Source: Taenia hydatigena
Taxonomy: Eukaryota > Platyhelminthes > Cestoda > Cyclophyllidea > Taeniidae
NCBI GenBank assembly: GCA_036345935.2
Contig: JADWOT020001577.1
Coordinates: 868,001-932,000, forward strand
Length of the DNA stretch: 64,000 nt
Direction: 5' to 3'
The notes under the pieces are model-generated. The model saw nothing but the letters and a program-made list of their open reading frames with translations. It did no database searches and was not told the origin of the DNA. The position numbers and the translations under genes are program-made. This document shows, piece by piece, positions 1 to 11,759 of the stretch; the first letter of the stretch is position 1, and each line of letters starts with the position of its first letter.

Positions 1-719
1 ACTTACTTGTGCCAATCAGGCTCAACGCACTTTCCTTTCTTTACATCAGTATCACACCCTACTAAATAACGAGATCTCGATTAGTAAGCATGCACAGTAC
101 TTGGCTGCGTTGGTCATCCACTTTGTCGCCTCCTTATCAGTGATTCTAACATGGTACCTCATCCAATCGCTGGAATGAATTCATCGCCTCACCTTCCGTC
201 AAACCACGCTGGACACCTTTAGTCATGGTGTTGAGCGCAACTATTTGTGATTCCACTTTCCTATTAATTTGTTTATTTCGCCTCTTATCCCTCTACTAGC
301 TACCCCATGACATATCAGGACTGAAGACATGCCATCTAGATGGGCGGATGCTCATTGAAATCGCTATTCACTTTCTACCAGACTGCTCATCAGTAGTGGT
401 GGTAATCCAATGTTGGCTACGTGTTACCTTTGTAAAAACTAACGTCGAATGCTGGCAAATACGTATCTCACTCATTTGCCACGGAGCGTTTGCCTAGTGA
501 GTTAGAAAAATAATGCCAGCATGAGTGAGGTCGGATTTATGGTGCCACACTTATGCTTGGCAGGTAAAGGACCTTCAATTTTTTGGGATGATAAAAGCCG
601 ATGATGACTGCGTGTTTGTACACGACTTGCGCTAGGGCTTATAAATGCATCCACCTTTACTAGAAGCACAGAAGTTTATGCAGTTTAATTTGTCTATCAA
701 CAGCCCTTGTGATGCAATG
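1..719. other. left flank of the palindrome, no gene seen
   Basis: Unique-looking AT-rich sequence outside the left arm. I see no reading frame, splice pattern or repeat here that matches anything else in the window. Its end at about 719 is the point where identity with the reverse complement of the right arm stops. Confidence 0.5.
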
Positions 720-2269
720 ACTCCATTCCGTCAACCCTGATCACCCATGATTTTTCATGTCTTGAATTTCCAGATATAGCATCAGCTGGACATGTCGCAC
801 GACCACGTGCGCTTGCAGTTAAAGTCGTCTAATTATGCTGTGCTCCCCTCAATGGTATGCTCTGCATCAATTCTGCTTTTTCAAAAAATATTGCCCTGAC
901 CGCCGACTTTAAGCATTTATTTACTTTGAGGCATTCGCAAAAAGACACGCGTGAGTTCTCAAAACGAACACGTACGAGGGTAAAGCAAAAAAACCACTTC
1001 GATATGCAATGCATGATCGAATGACAGACGAAGTAACGGATGCTGAGTGCAGTACAAAGCAAGTGAGAATCAGACAGCCGCAGACCAGTCAGGCAGTATC
1101 TTAAATTTCCAGGCAGGCATAGCCAGTACTGGCATTGGGCTTGAGTGATTGCTAGGGTCGCAATTCCGTTACACAAAATGTTGTGGGAGCACGGTAAAAT
1201 TCAGAAAGATTTGCACCGAACATTATGCCCCACAACAATTTTTGGCATTACCAGACTTCTAATCTTGCGCCCTTCCTTTCTTGCTGGACACCAACGCTAG
1301 CAATGTGGATGTGGATGGTGAACTCATACAAAACGCGATCGCTACCAAAACTGGTTTTTCCGTGAACACTATTCTGCAGCAAGGCATTGAACAGCAATAA
1401 ATAACTACGCAGGTGATGGGTCACCTCAGGCCCCTAGAAGTGCAAATCAGCTAAAAATTGGCTGAATTTTAACGTTTTGGACTGCTGCTGGAAACCGATT
1501 CCATTGATGGTCAACCTTGTCTACCGCAAGGGCTGAGATCATCACTGATACCAAGTTAAAAAAAATTATAGGAAATAACAACTGCTCGCAGAACAATCTT
1601 TCTGCTACTGCACGTGAGGGGATTGGTAAGGAAGAGAACTGTATCATCAGAGTTGTGGTGACTTGCAGTCGCCTGTAATATCAAAGAACATTTTGATCCT
1701 AAAAATACAGAAGGACAAAATGAAGAAAGATGAAGAGGAACTGTAGTGCATCATCAAAGCAATCACGCCGTGTGCGCTCACGATCCACCACGCGATTCGC
1801 GTAAAAAGCCTATTTTCTTTAAAGACCATGATGTTTGCATTGGTGTTGCAATCTCATCTGTGCTAAGCCACTTCTTATGGGTCTACTCTGCTTTTTTCTC
1901 GTACAGACCTTCCCTTTAAGTGACCACAATTCTCTCACTCCGCTTCACTGATGGCCTTATGCGTTGCACCCGCTTTTACAAGGGCAGTACTGACGAGGCA
2001 GCAAAATTACCAGTGATTTGGCGTCCAACGCTTGCCCTAGATGCCAGTTTTGAGTCGCAAGCACCAATTAGGAAACAAAAAGGAAATTCGGGGTAATGTG
2101 ATTACGCAATGCGCCAAACCCTCAGCGGCCTCCTCTTATTTGCTCAGAGTGCAACTACTGCGAGAATGTAACACGAGCACGAACCTGCGAGTCAAAACAT
2201 GACTGCTTGCAATAATGAAGGCCTTATTTTAATTCCTTCGTGAGTTGATAGCAAGTTAGTTTTGAATGC

Positions 2270-2840
2270 AGATCAACGAATGTTCAAGTCTCTTCTCGAT
2301 GGATCGAGTTGAAAAGAGATGTGCTACTACTTGAATACTAAGATCATTTAATCACTATAAATTCGCCCAAATCGCATTGCCTATTTACCAGAGCAGCCTT
2401 CACCACTTGGTCGGTTTTCGGATTCATACACGTGCATTCTATCTTTCTCCGGTCATTCGCGGGCAATGGCTGATATCGGTAGTGGCGAAGACACTGCTGA
2501 AGTCGCTGTTTGGCGGTGTCCGATTTTACGGAAGTACAAAGAGTTTTCGTCGACATATGATGGAAGTCTCCATCTTAACGGCACTTCTATCCCTAACGTA
2601 ACAGTTCTTCCAATGAGTGCACAATAAAGGGAATACAACCTTGTAACAAGTACTGCAGCTGTGGTTGATACATTGGATTCGGACCCACTCTCCAATCGAC
2701 CGCCAATTACTTCCGACGATGCCGATGGCGAATGCATCCAAGCTGTCAATATCAGCCATCTTGGGGTTCAAGACACCGGGTTACCCTTTCCCTTCATCAT
2801 CAGTGCTTGCGATGCCGCTCTAACCCGCTCTTCTCAATTT
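2270..2840 (-). repeat. repeat family P, copy 1
   Basis: This stretch is mirrored at 15405-15975 and matches 63430-64000 in the same orientation. Its left part also matches the reverse complement of 58150-58330. On the minus strand the left end carries a short frame ending in GEFIVIK and a stop. The 58-kb copy ends in GKFIVLE and a stop at the same place, which hints at a decayed coding end. The frames upstream are broken and I do not recognise the family. Confidence 0.6.
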
Positions 2841-3539
2841 GGCAAAACCTGGACGAAGTGTCTTCTATTTAGTCACTTAGCTCATTGCTTCACCATTAAC
2901 TGCATGTGAATCACCACCATCACTAGGAAGGGTGCAGGTCATTCTTTTTCCTGACGAATTCGGATGCGCAGCAAGCAGAGCAGCGACTAATAAGATGGTC
3001 GAAGCAATCAGGATCACGCCCACAATGCAAATTTAACCATACTCACAGCCTTTCACACGGTGCTGTGAAGCAAGCATTCCTGATATTCATTTGTGCCGCG
3101 AATCTGTGGTTCTAACCTAATGGCTCATCACATTACTTACTTGGCTTCCTGCAGTCTGTCTCGGCAATGGTACTCGAAAAGTCGTCCATCTTGTGGCTGG
3201 ATATCAAGAATGCGTTAGTGCGCTTTGCAAATATCAAGTAGGTGACCAAGATTACTTGTAATCTTATTTTAACATTATCCGTTCTTTTATTCAATTCATA
3301 TTTCTCTTCCACAAGGTGAAGATAGATATGCTGGTTTATGCCATTCTCTCTTGCCATGCAGTCGAAATGGTAGGTTGCGGCTCACCTTCACTAATGATGA
3401 TGTAGATTGCTTGTATTAGTGCGCTTTCATCTCTGATACTTCACCATACACCGACCTCTGTAAGGTTACCTGTAGGAACCTGTGCCACAACAGGATTTTG
3501 GCCTCTTTAGCCTAAACAGCTGATGGGGATCAACGACAG

Positions 3540-3880
3540 ACCTGCAAATCGAATTAACTTGAATTGTGATTCACACAAATTCTTAATTGCTCTGATTCAT
3601 ATACTGCAGCAATCGCACCGATGCAGCAATCAGATGCAAGGAAATCTGGCATGGAGGACGGAGGATTGGAGATGGTAACTGTTAGGATGTCACCGCCTCG
3701 TGTTCCTGCATCTGCATCGATGACACGCCAGTTGGAAGGAGTGGGGAGGAGCAGAACCACACGCAAAGCCATGGCTCTACCGCGTGCGTGTCAAACCCAA
3801 CAAAGAATGGGCGGACGCCCATCAGCGCGCGGTGGCAAGTTCTACATGGTGAAGGGAAAATCTCCAAAAGCGTTTGAGTG
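3540..3880 (-). repeat. repeat family R, copy 1
   Basis: A member of a dispersed repeat of about 350-500 bp. Related copies lie at 5990-6440, 11760-12210, 14322-14700, 46800-47110, 42000-42340 and 43080-43350, with a faint one near 29390-29470. This copy lacks 46 bases present in its mirror at 14378-14424. No reading frame is shared by all copies, so I treat it as non-coding. Confidence 0.6.
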
Positions 3881-4154
3881 AATGCGGGTTAGGAGATAGG
3901 ATGTGTAGAAAATTCCTCCTCGAGATTCTGTTTATTGGAAGCGCATCCAAGCTGTGATAATGACAATGCGCTGGAGTCATATATCATGGTAGTGGGAGAA
4001 ATGCTAAGGGAAGTTACTGCTGCTGCTGCCGCTAAAAATGATGAGAGTATCGGCTCGTGATTGCAAATGTTTCTGTCATTGACGTTAGAGCACGGCAACT
4101 TGGGGTAGATTTTGGCAGTAGATGACAGGTCTAGAACGCCCTCTATGGAAGAGT
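3878..4154 (-). pseudogene. isolated 5' exon fragment of a Snail-like zinc-finger gene, inside the left arm
   Basis: On the minus strand a splice acceptor (CTTTGTAG) leads into an exon-2 start coding DSSIEGVLDLSS and then about 80 codons of the low-complexity N-terminal region of the family. It stops before any zinc finger. The same stretch lies on the plus strand from 4325, so the two form an inverted repeat with a 170-bp spacer. Its frame is open throughout, while the facing plus-strand copy has a 2-nt deletion. It is an incomplete copy with no finger domain. A truncated secreted or regulatory peptide cannot be excluded, but nothing supports one. Confidence 0.7.
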
Positions 4155-4324
4155 CTACAAAGAGTGGAAAAATTTTTATATACATAAATGGAAACACTCA
4201 AGTATTAGCGATTCATTGGTTAAAACATGCCCGCCTCTCTTCCAATAAAACCGACACCTTTTCGACCATGCGAATACTTGGATGTTTTCATGCGTCTAGA
4301 CAAAAAATTCTAAACTCTGTATAG

Positions 4325-5394
4325 GCTCTTCCGTAGAGGGCGTTCTAGACCTGTCATCTACTGCCAAAATCTCCCAAGTTGCCGTGTTCTAATGTAAACG
4401 ACAGAAACATTTGCAACCACGAGCCGATGCTCTTATCACCGTCAACGGCAGCAGCAACAGTAAATTCCCCTAACATTTCTCCCACTACCATGATACATGA
4501 CTCCAGCGCATCGACATTATCACAGCTTGGATGCACGTCCAATCAACAGAATCTCGAGAAAGAATGTTCTGCACATCCTACATCTCAATCCGCATCCACA
4601 CCAACCCTTTCTTCGGTTAGTCAAGTGGGAGCATTCCCACAGCCTTTTGCTCCACCCGTCTGTTTTGGCTCTTCTCCAGCTCTTCACTTCCCACACCACT
4701 CTCTTCCACTGCTGCCCGACCAAGTTTGTATGCAGACCTCTTGTTGTCTTTCTTTGTATCACTATCTGCTCTCCAAAATTTTCGTTAACACGATTATAGA
4801 ATTGCTAACCAGAAGTACTACCGATTCTACTGATATTGCTGCCAATTCCCAGACTAGCGAAACCCTATACACACCAATATTAATGCGGCCAACAACAACA
4901 ACAACAAGGACGACAATAGCCTCGCCCATTTCACAATCTCCAATGAGGTGGATTGTGAGGGCGTGAATGAAGGAGAGCGACCGAGATGGGAATGCGAGAA
5001 GTGTGGGAAGACGTACGATGTCGCTGCCTCTCTACAAACACATAGGCGGATTCACTCGCCTTCATGGAAATGTCGCATATGTGGCACGGCGTTCAAGCGC
5101 AAGTGGCTTCTTCAGGTACACGAGCGCACACACACAGACGAGAAGCTCTCCGTCTGTCCCACCAACTAACGCGCCTTTGCTGATGGCTCGAATCTGCGAG
5201 CCCACATGCAAGCACACATGGAGGTGAATCGCTGGCGCTGTTCCCAATGCACTGCATCATTTGCTCGACACTGCTCCCTTAAGCGACACCTCGTAAAGTG
5301 TCCATTCGCTACTCTTGCAACAGCTGTTGTTACAAGTGAAAACTCTGCAACACCCCCAGTCAGTACGACATGCGACAGCGACATCATCGACTAG
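4325..5394 (+). pseudogene. Snail-like C2H2 zinc-finger pseudogene B' (left arm)
   Basis: A paralogue of gene B at 47.7-48.8 kb, here broken. Exon 2 starts after an AG at 4323-4324 with codons for SSVEGVLDLSS. A 2-nt deletion near 4371 (against the copy facing it) shifts the frame. A 1-nt deletion near 4860 (GAAACCC against GAGATCCC in B) shifts it back. Fingers 1 and 2 are intact C-x2-C-x12-H-x3-H units. In finger 3 the second Cys is replaced by Asn and the next codon is TAA (5167-5169). The rest of finger 3 and the C2HC finger 4 follow in frame after the stop. A further TAG at 5392 replaces the CAG present in the right arm. The 10-nt first exon and its ATG are not recognisable upstream. It keeps about 49 residues of Ser/Thr-rich linker that B lacks. 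Confidence 0.85.
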
Positions 5395-5441
5395 GATACT
5401 CCAAGATTTCGTGTCGCATTTATAATAGCAATGTTTTGGAA

Positions 5442-5447
5442 AATAAA
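5442..5447 (+). terminator. poly(A) signal AATAAA of pseudogene B'
   Basis: AATAAA lies about 50 bases after the end of the B' reading frame, within GGAAAATAAATGCATGCA. The surrounding bases resemble the poly(A) region of the other family members, so the 3' end was duplicated with the gene. Confidence 0.6.
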
Positions 5448-5479
5448 TGCATGCACTCACTGCAGAGTCTCTCTTTTAA

Positions 5480-6440
5480 CATTGTGATCAATTAACAGCC
5501 GGCTATCAATAAAGGAGCCGCGAAGCGTGCGATGGGATGAGGTGGCTTACACCGTTGTGAATTCGATTTGATCACATTTGTTCCTATTCTTGCTTGGAGT
5601 CAGGTCACCTATGGTTGGGTTCGCGTATCATGATCGACGCCTCGAATGTAGTAATTCATGGCCCAATTTACCAGAACATTCGCCTTCGAGATCTGGAGGA
5701 AGCAACTATCTAAATCGCATCGAATCATTCGCATGTAACCTTGCACTTTGCTTTTGCTACCGTCTCGAGTTTTGTACAGTTCACATCGACAGAGCAGTGG
5801 TTCACTAATGATGTTGTAGATTGCTTGCATTAGTGCACTTTTACCTCTGCTACTTCACCTTACACTGGTCTCGTTGAGGCTACCTGCAGGAACCTGTGCC
5901 ACAACAGGATTTTGGCCTCTTTAGCCTAAACAGCTGATGGGGATCGACGACAGACCTGCAAATCGAATTAACTTGAATTGTGATTCACACAAGTTCTTAA
6001 TTGCTCTGACTTATATACTGCAGCAATCGCACTGATACAGCAATCAGATGCAAGGAAATCTGGCATGGATGACGGAGGAGTGGAGATAGTAACTGTTAGG
6101 ATGTCACCACCTCGTGTTCCAACATAGATGGCATGCTAGTTGGGAGGAGCGTGGAGGAGCAAAACCACACGCAAAGCCATACCTCCACCTCATGCGTGTC
6201 AACTCCATGCCCATCAGCAGCTTCGTCAGGAAGACTTAGTCGAACGTGTACAATTGATTTGAGCGCGCGGTGGCAAGTTCTACATGGTGTAGGAAACATC
6301 TCCAATAGCATTCCTAACTTCCTAATGAGAATTGCAATTGTTCGGGGCTGCAATGCAAATTCCACGGTCTGAATGCAGAAAATGGAAAGAATAACTACGA
6401 TACCAAAAATGCATTTGACTTAGAATCGAATACAAATGGA
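5480..6440 (-). repeat. intergenic repeat block containing repeat R, copy 2
   Basis: This block is mirrored in the right arm at about 11760-12720 and matches 46800-47640 in the third copy of the cassette. It includes a conserved stretch with GGCTAAAGAGGCCAAAATCC (in the copies on the other strand) and a TATATAAG-like element. Frames of 70-90 codons exist, but copies of the repeat do not conserve a single frame, so I do not call a gene. Confidence 0.55.
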
Positions 6441-7842
6441 CGACACATGCAGTGGCTTAAAAATTTGGGTGGGTCGAGATGGGAATGGTAGGTGGTGAAT
6501 GGGGTACATACCATGACAACTTAGCAATCCATGCTGTCCCTAATTTACACAGACTAGTGCGCGTTGGAGCTAATAGAAATTTTTAGTTGCTATTATTGGA
6601 CCGACATCGAAACAAAGGGAGTAAATACCTTCAATGCGGTGGTTAGAGGCAAATAACGCCAGCATTTACCCTAGGACATGGTAACGGCTATTTGACGTGG
6701 GGCGTTCACGTGCTTAAGTGCAACAGCAATGATCGCATACGAGTGAAAGAGGGCCTGAAATGAGTCAACCCAAAAGCATAGCTGATTCGTGCTAAGCTAA
6801 GCTTCATGAAGCTAGAATCACGATGCTGTGTCACCATGGTAGCGTTCTCTTTCGATGGCTGGCTCTCTGCTTAAAATTATGTTTCGTTTTGTCCACACTT
6901 GTCCTGAAATCGTTTAAAATATAGCCTTATTAACCAACTGCAAAATGTTAAGGGTGCTGAATCCCACAACGGCTAAAGGGATAGCAGCGAGAGATTACAT
7001 GTTTACAGTATGCTTACAACACACCCCGACCTAAGATCCTATCAGCGCAATGGTTAACATCTGTGGCATCCCTGTAGTTTAGTTACTATGATCGTGTATT
7101 AGATGGCTACAAAGCCTGTCAATTAGAAGCAAAATTATTCTAGGCATCCTTCCCTTCCAGTATCATCTCATCAAAAGCGTCATGCATTCAATGGTTCAGG
7201 GGTGAACTAAAATATAAATTGATAAAGTTGCTTAAAAATTTAATGCAAGTGCAAGACGAATTTGAATTAGGTTTACAACAGAGTGACTAACATTGTGAGA
7301 ATGCTAAGTTTGTTAATATTAAGGCGTCGCCGCTGATCGGATGCGACCGAATGTTAGTCGGGAATTATGATCAGCAGACCAACAGGCCTAAACCACAAAA
7401 ATTGTCGGATCCACTGCACAATCGACGTAGAATGCACAAATTTCGAGAAGATGGTAACAGCAAAGCACGATGTCACCTGAAATAAATCGTTGTGGTTCCA
7501 AAATTTACTGCCTCTAAATTTAAAATGTGTGGATTATAGTTGGCTCGACCATGCATGATTTCCGAGCTCATTTTGTGCGCTAAAATGGAGCGATCAGCTA
7601 CTGTCGATTTGACGTGGACCATCTATCATATTCGAAGGAGCAGTCTAGATTAACCTAACCGTTTCAGACTATTTGGAATCCCGTAAATCTCCAAGGCTAG
7701 GACTAACTACCACATCTTCCATTTTCAATAATCGAACCAAATTTCCTTTCATTTCGCCACATGCTCTGCAGCCAACCAAGTGTTCATTACCCATTGTTTG
7801 ATCACAACAGTGAAAAAACAGACTGTGCGAAATGGGCATGAA

Positions 7843-7848
7843 TTTATT
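7843..7848 (-). terminator. poly(A) signal of pseudogene A'
   Basis: Minus-strand AATAAA within the family's conserved 3' motif, AGCAAATAAATTCATGC followed by a TTCGCACAG-like stretch. It lies about 90 bases past the A' stop codon. Confidence 0.6.
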
Positions 7849-7936
7849 TGCTTCGACATGTTCTGAAGTAGGTGCGTTTGACATAGTTAATTGCATAAAT
7901 ATGACTTTAAAAAATCGAAGCGACTGAAATGCCCTC

Positions 7937-8640
7937 TTAGTTGGTTGAGTTGATGATGCCTGCGTCTTACGTCGTGTTGACTAAGGAAGTAGTGGGTGTC
8001 GGTTGGGCAAAATGCTCTGGCTGAATGGTGCGAATGCGCCGGCAGATTCGAACGGTCGGCAAAGGCGTGTTGGCAGGTGGGACAGACGAAGGGCTTCTCG
8101 CCTATGTGCGTGTGCACATGACCTTGAAGACTTCGTTTGCTTGCAAATGCCTTGCCACAGAAGCCACATTTCTACGACAGTGAATGACTTTGCCAGTGCG
8201 ATCGCAGAGAGGAATCGCTGTTATGTGTCTTCATACACTCCCAGCACTTCCATTTCGTTCGTACATATCTGTTCAATCCCTTATTGCTCACATCATTAGG
8301 AATTGTGGGAGAACCGGTGCTGTCATTATTCTTGCCGTTGTCAATCGTCACGCCATTAATAGTGGAATGAGAAACGCAGCTCTTCAGGAAGTCGGAAGCA
8401 TCACCGTACGTCATGTCGAACATAAAATTTGAAAACAGGTAGTGATGGAAGGGAAGGCAATCAAAGGCCTGCAGGCCAACTCTACTAGGCTGTTGTGGAA
8501 GGGACTGACAAGGAACATCGGGCCCTATCAAGGAACGAGGATTGACACGTGGAGCATGAAACTGTGAAAGCGCTTCGACTTGGCCGATCGACAAAAAGGG
8601 GATGAGGGCATGGGTTGATAGGAAGGATGAAAAAGCAATA
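7937..8640 (-). pseudogene. Snail-like C2H2 zinc-finger pseudogene A'
   Basis: A 5'-truncated paralogue of A at 44.5 kb. Homology begins abruptly at about 8640, so exon 1 and the N-terminal part of exon 2 are gone. The frame reads the family linker, then finger 1 (C-x2-C-x12-H-x3-H, around CWECMKTHNSD). A TAG follows where other members have the Trp codon before finger 2. Finger 2 and the start of finger 3 ([14 protein letters not shown]) follow in the same frame. The end of finger 3 and the start of finger 4 are deleted, a lesion shared with A, so it predates their duplication. It converges on B' in the left arm, as A and B converge at 44.5-48.8 kb. Confidence 0.8.
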
Positions 8641-8940
8641 TTTATGCTTGCCTCTTATTTAGATGACAACGCGATCCTATCCATGTGTGAGGCTGTCTAG
8701 CGGTTACGCTTCGTTAAATTGCTATTTTTGGCGAAAATGTGGTATTGCACAGGGTAATTTGTGAATTGCAAATACGGCCCATTTTCGCTTTGTCGAAACC
8801 CACGTGATCTCAATAAGGGATGGAGCTTTAACGAAACATTAGTAGGTGAAGACCTGTATGAATAGTATCCTTGAAAGTTCTCCTCTTATCGTATTGCTAG
8901 AGCCCTTAGCCTAGTTGGAGTGCTCATTTTTCCTGAAAGA
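8641..8940 (+). repeat. direct repeat shared with 23911-24230
   Basis: After the break in A' the sequence matches 23911-24230 in the same orientation over about 300 bp, at a level I judge near 70%. Examples are TATTGCACAG followed by GTAA, and AGTTCTCCTCTTATC against AGTTATCCTCTTATC. No coding capacity is evident. It marks the junction where A' was truncated. Confidence 0.6.
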
Positions 8941-10164
8941 AATGAAGCCAATTAGAGAATCATTACTGTCAGACAGTTCTGCAGACGGAGATGATTGACA
9001 CTTGAGCCAAATATTTCTGGAAGAGAACGATGCTTTGAATATAGTTGCACTTAGTAGGCAGGCATGGTGTCTATCTGATACACTAATGCAATAATGAAAG
9101 GGCGATTTCTGTAAAACACATCATCTTCAAGATCTAGATGGAGCAAATTTTGGAATCGCAACAAATTATTTGCATGTTACTCTATGCTTTGCTTTCGTAC
9201 ATTTCACATCGAGAGGGCAGCTAATCGTAATCTATTCGTGGTTAAGGTTATGCAGCTTGCATTTAACACTGGTTACTAATTTCATGTCGGATTTCAATCC
9301 TCATTCTTAGATTTTCCTCACATGGAATCATTCGGAGATTACCAAGACTAAGTGCAAAAATAGCCTCCGATGAAAAGCACGTGAGCTAGGGAGACAATTG
9401 GGGTCCATGTACATTCAGATTTCGATTGATTTTAAAGGCCAATGCAACTGTGACAGAAGAAAAGGAGGTAGCCGCTTCGGAACTGATCACAAGTGATTCA
9501 GTGTCTGCGGGTTTCACCATAGTTGCTTGTCTTCTCCTTTTGGACCCATCAGTACAGCAATAATGAACCGTTTCTCTTCGCCAGCAGGCCTTGTTGCATT
9601 CTCCAGCATGCATTACCCATCAGTAGCAGACAACTCGTAAATGGATGATAAAGCTTCAAATATGTCTTGTGGTTGTAGTTTGTCACTATGACTCCACCCA
9701 TCCACCTAGTTTCGACATGCATTTTACACGACAGTTGGAGTCATGCTGCTGTAATGACACGGCGTGGGCACCAGTTCGTGTGGTATTAGCTCCTCATCGT
9801 TGGGGAACCAATAATTGAATAATAGGTGAGTGACACAGGCATTCCGTTGGGATGGTGAGGTAGCAATGCAGCGAAACAGATTTCAGGGTGATAACTACTC
9901 GGCTCGCCGAGAACATCCATGGCGGTGTATTCCTCTGCCCCCTGCATTCGATCCAATCATTAAACGCTAGCGTGATCTGGTTTGATGCTCTCAATCGGAG
10001 ATAAATGATCTTCAAGCCTACCCGTCGTTTGTCATGCGAGAATATTTTGGGTCTAAGATGATTGCTAACATCTACGAGAACTGTCCTCGCTGATTGCCAG
10101 TTATGCTTACCTAAGCCATCGCTATTATTGTTCGTTTGATGTTTGCCATCTATGAAAGTCACCA
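8941..10164. other. stretch without a recognisable gene
   Basis: Only short overlapping frames (up to about 130 codons on the minus strand at 9794-10186). I see no domain, splice pattern or repeat support for them. Confidence 0.4.
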
Positions 10165-11245
10165 AATGTGAGTTGCTTAGATTCACCGGATGAACAAGTC
10201 AAATTAAAAAGGGTAGCTTTGAATTTGTAAGCGTTGACCATGCCTACCGGAATCATCCAGGTTAATTTATTTTCTCCTTCAACTGATTGCACCTGCCCTT
10301 AATTTGTGCCAGGCAAACGAAAAGTAGATTCTTCACCCAGAAGGAATAGAAATGGTGGGAGACGCTGCATCCGCTTGCCTCTATTTATTACACATGCACA
10401 AGCGTTTAGAAGGCGGAAACAAGATATTGTATTGAATGACAGAGTACCATCCAAGTCAAAGCACTCAAATCAAAAAAGCGTTTAATGTTACGGTTGCGCG
10501 AAGTACGGACCATTCTTTATTTTCACCCGATTCAACCACTATGATCCATGCAGTGTGTGTAGTGATGAGTTTTCCTGTAATTTGGTGTTCAGTTAGTGCG
10601 AGATTTGCACTACGCGAACAGTTGGAGGACGGCCAAATACCGGAAAATAATGATCCCTCTCCAGAGGTGTAAGTTCTTCTCATGACCGGATAATCGGCGT
10701 GCAAATCATCCGATCAAAGATAATCGACACATCAGAATCCGTAGTTAAACTACATGTGAGGTGTACCTGTGCTCTCGTAATTACGGGTAAGTTATTTTTC
10801 AACAGTATAAGCTTCAAACAGTGCGCATCTTTTAAGCATAGAAGCGATTGTCAACACCGTTACCAACACAACATGTAAGAAGAGCTTTAGCAGACTACGA
10901 GATTGTCTAAATCGCCTTTTAACATTAAAAGCACGAAGTTTCGCTATTCATGCATTTACCGGGATATCCGTTCTTCCCTAAACCTCATCACTCTACAGTG
11001 GTTTATGCAATAGCAAGAGCTCTCGAGGAACTTTGTCGAACCCCATTTCAGGTTAACAACTGACTCTCGATGGGTGAGGGTCATAGTCGTGTCCAAGTAC
11101 GAATGGATGGCAATGTCATGTATTGCTGCCATCGTTTGGTTGGCACGTTGATAATCATGCAAACATTTATTGATTGCGTGTTCCTCCCTAATTTTATTCT
11201 GTTTTGTACTGGCTCCATTCGTGTCTTGATTAAACTCGCATCAAC
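10165..11245 (+). repeat. degenerate direct repeat shared with 52950-54085
   Basis: About 1.1 kb resembles 52950-54085 in the same orientation with many substitutions and indels. Good anchors are ACTGATTGCAC, TGCCAGGCAAACG, TCAGTTAGTGCGAGATTTG and GTTGGAGGACGGCCAAATACC (here) against its 53.3-kb counterpart. No frame is conserved between copies, so it is an old non-coding segmental duplication. Confidence 0.6.
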
Positions 11246-11759
11246 ATTTGCACAAACACTTAAAAATATCTGGCTGTCGCTTTGGACTTAATTGCACCAA
11301 AAACAAAATGGTAGCTGGTGTCTGCCTTTTCCCCAACGGACACATCGCTGGTATTACAAACTACATATTCCTTGGCAAAAGCTATGAGACATCATAAAAT
11401 TGATGTGTGACGCTTTGCCATGCTATTGGGTTGACTCATTTCAGGCCCTCTTTCACTCGTATGCGATCATTGCTGTTGCACTTAAGCACGTGAACGCCCC
11501 ACGTCAAATAGCCGTTACCATGTCCTAGGGTAAATGCTGGCGTTATTTGCCTCTAACCACCGCATTGAAGGTATTTACTCCCTTTGTTTCGATGTCGGTC
11601 CAATAATAGCAACTAAAAATTTCTATTAGCTCCAACGCGCACTAGTCTGTGTAAATTAGGGACAGCATGGATTGCTAAGTTGTCATGGTATGTATCCCAT
11701 TCACCACCTACCATTCCCATCTCGACCCACCCAAATTTTTAAGCCACTGCATGTGTCGT

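Larger units (their letters stand above)
720..6782 (+). repeat. left arm of a 16.8-kb inverted repeat (palindrome)
   Basis: The reverse complement of 720-6782 matches 11417-17525 almost base for base. Paired coordinates sum to 18245 in the outer part and to 18199 in the inner part. The change of 46 is explained by a 46-base deletion in this arm near 3830, because other repeat copies (for example near 46.85 kb) keep those bases. By eye identity is about 99%. Homology stops at 719/720 outside and at 6782/6783 inside. The arm carries pseudogene B', a nested inverted repeat and copies of repeat families R and P. No terminal inverted repeat, target-site duplication or transposase was seen at the edges. 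Confidence 0.95.
6783..11416. other. central spacer of the palindrome
   Basis: Single-copy DNA between the arms. Its left part (6783-7936) continues the homology of the left arm to the 45.35-46.53 kb region, so the left arm is the older junction and the right arm is the derived, truncated copy. It holds pseudogene A' and the start of two degenerate direct repeats. Confidence 0.85.

Noticed and set aside
4860..4912. CAACAACAACAACAA run as a regulatory microsatellite
   Set aside because: It corresponds to the Asn/Asp-rich codons of the family (AACGACAATAAC in B), so it is a small coding-repeat expansion in a pseudogene.
4379..4966. 195-codon frame as an independent gene
   Set aside because: It is the middle part of pseudogene B' between two frameshifts; its mirror at 13233-13820 is the same in the right arm.
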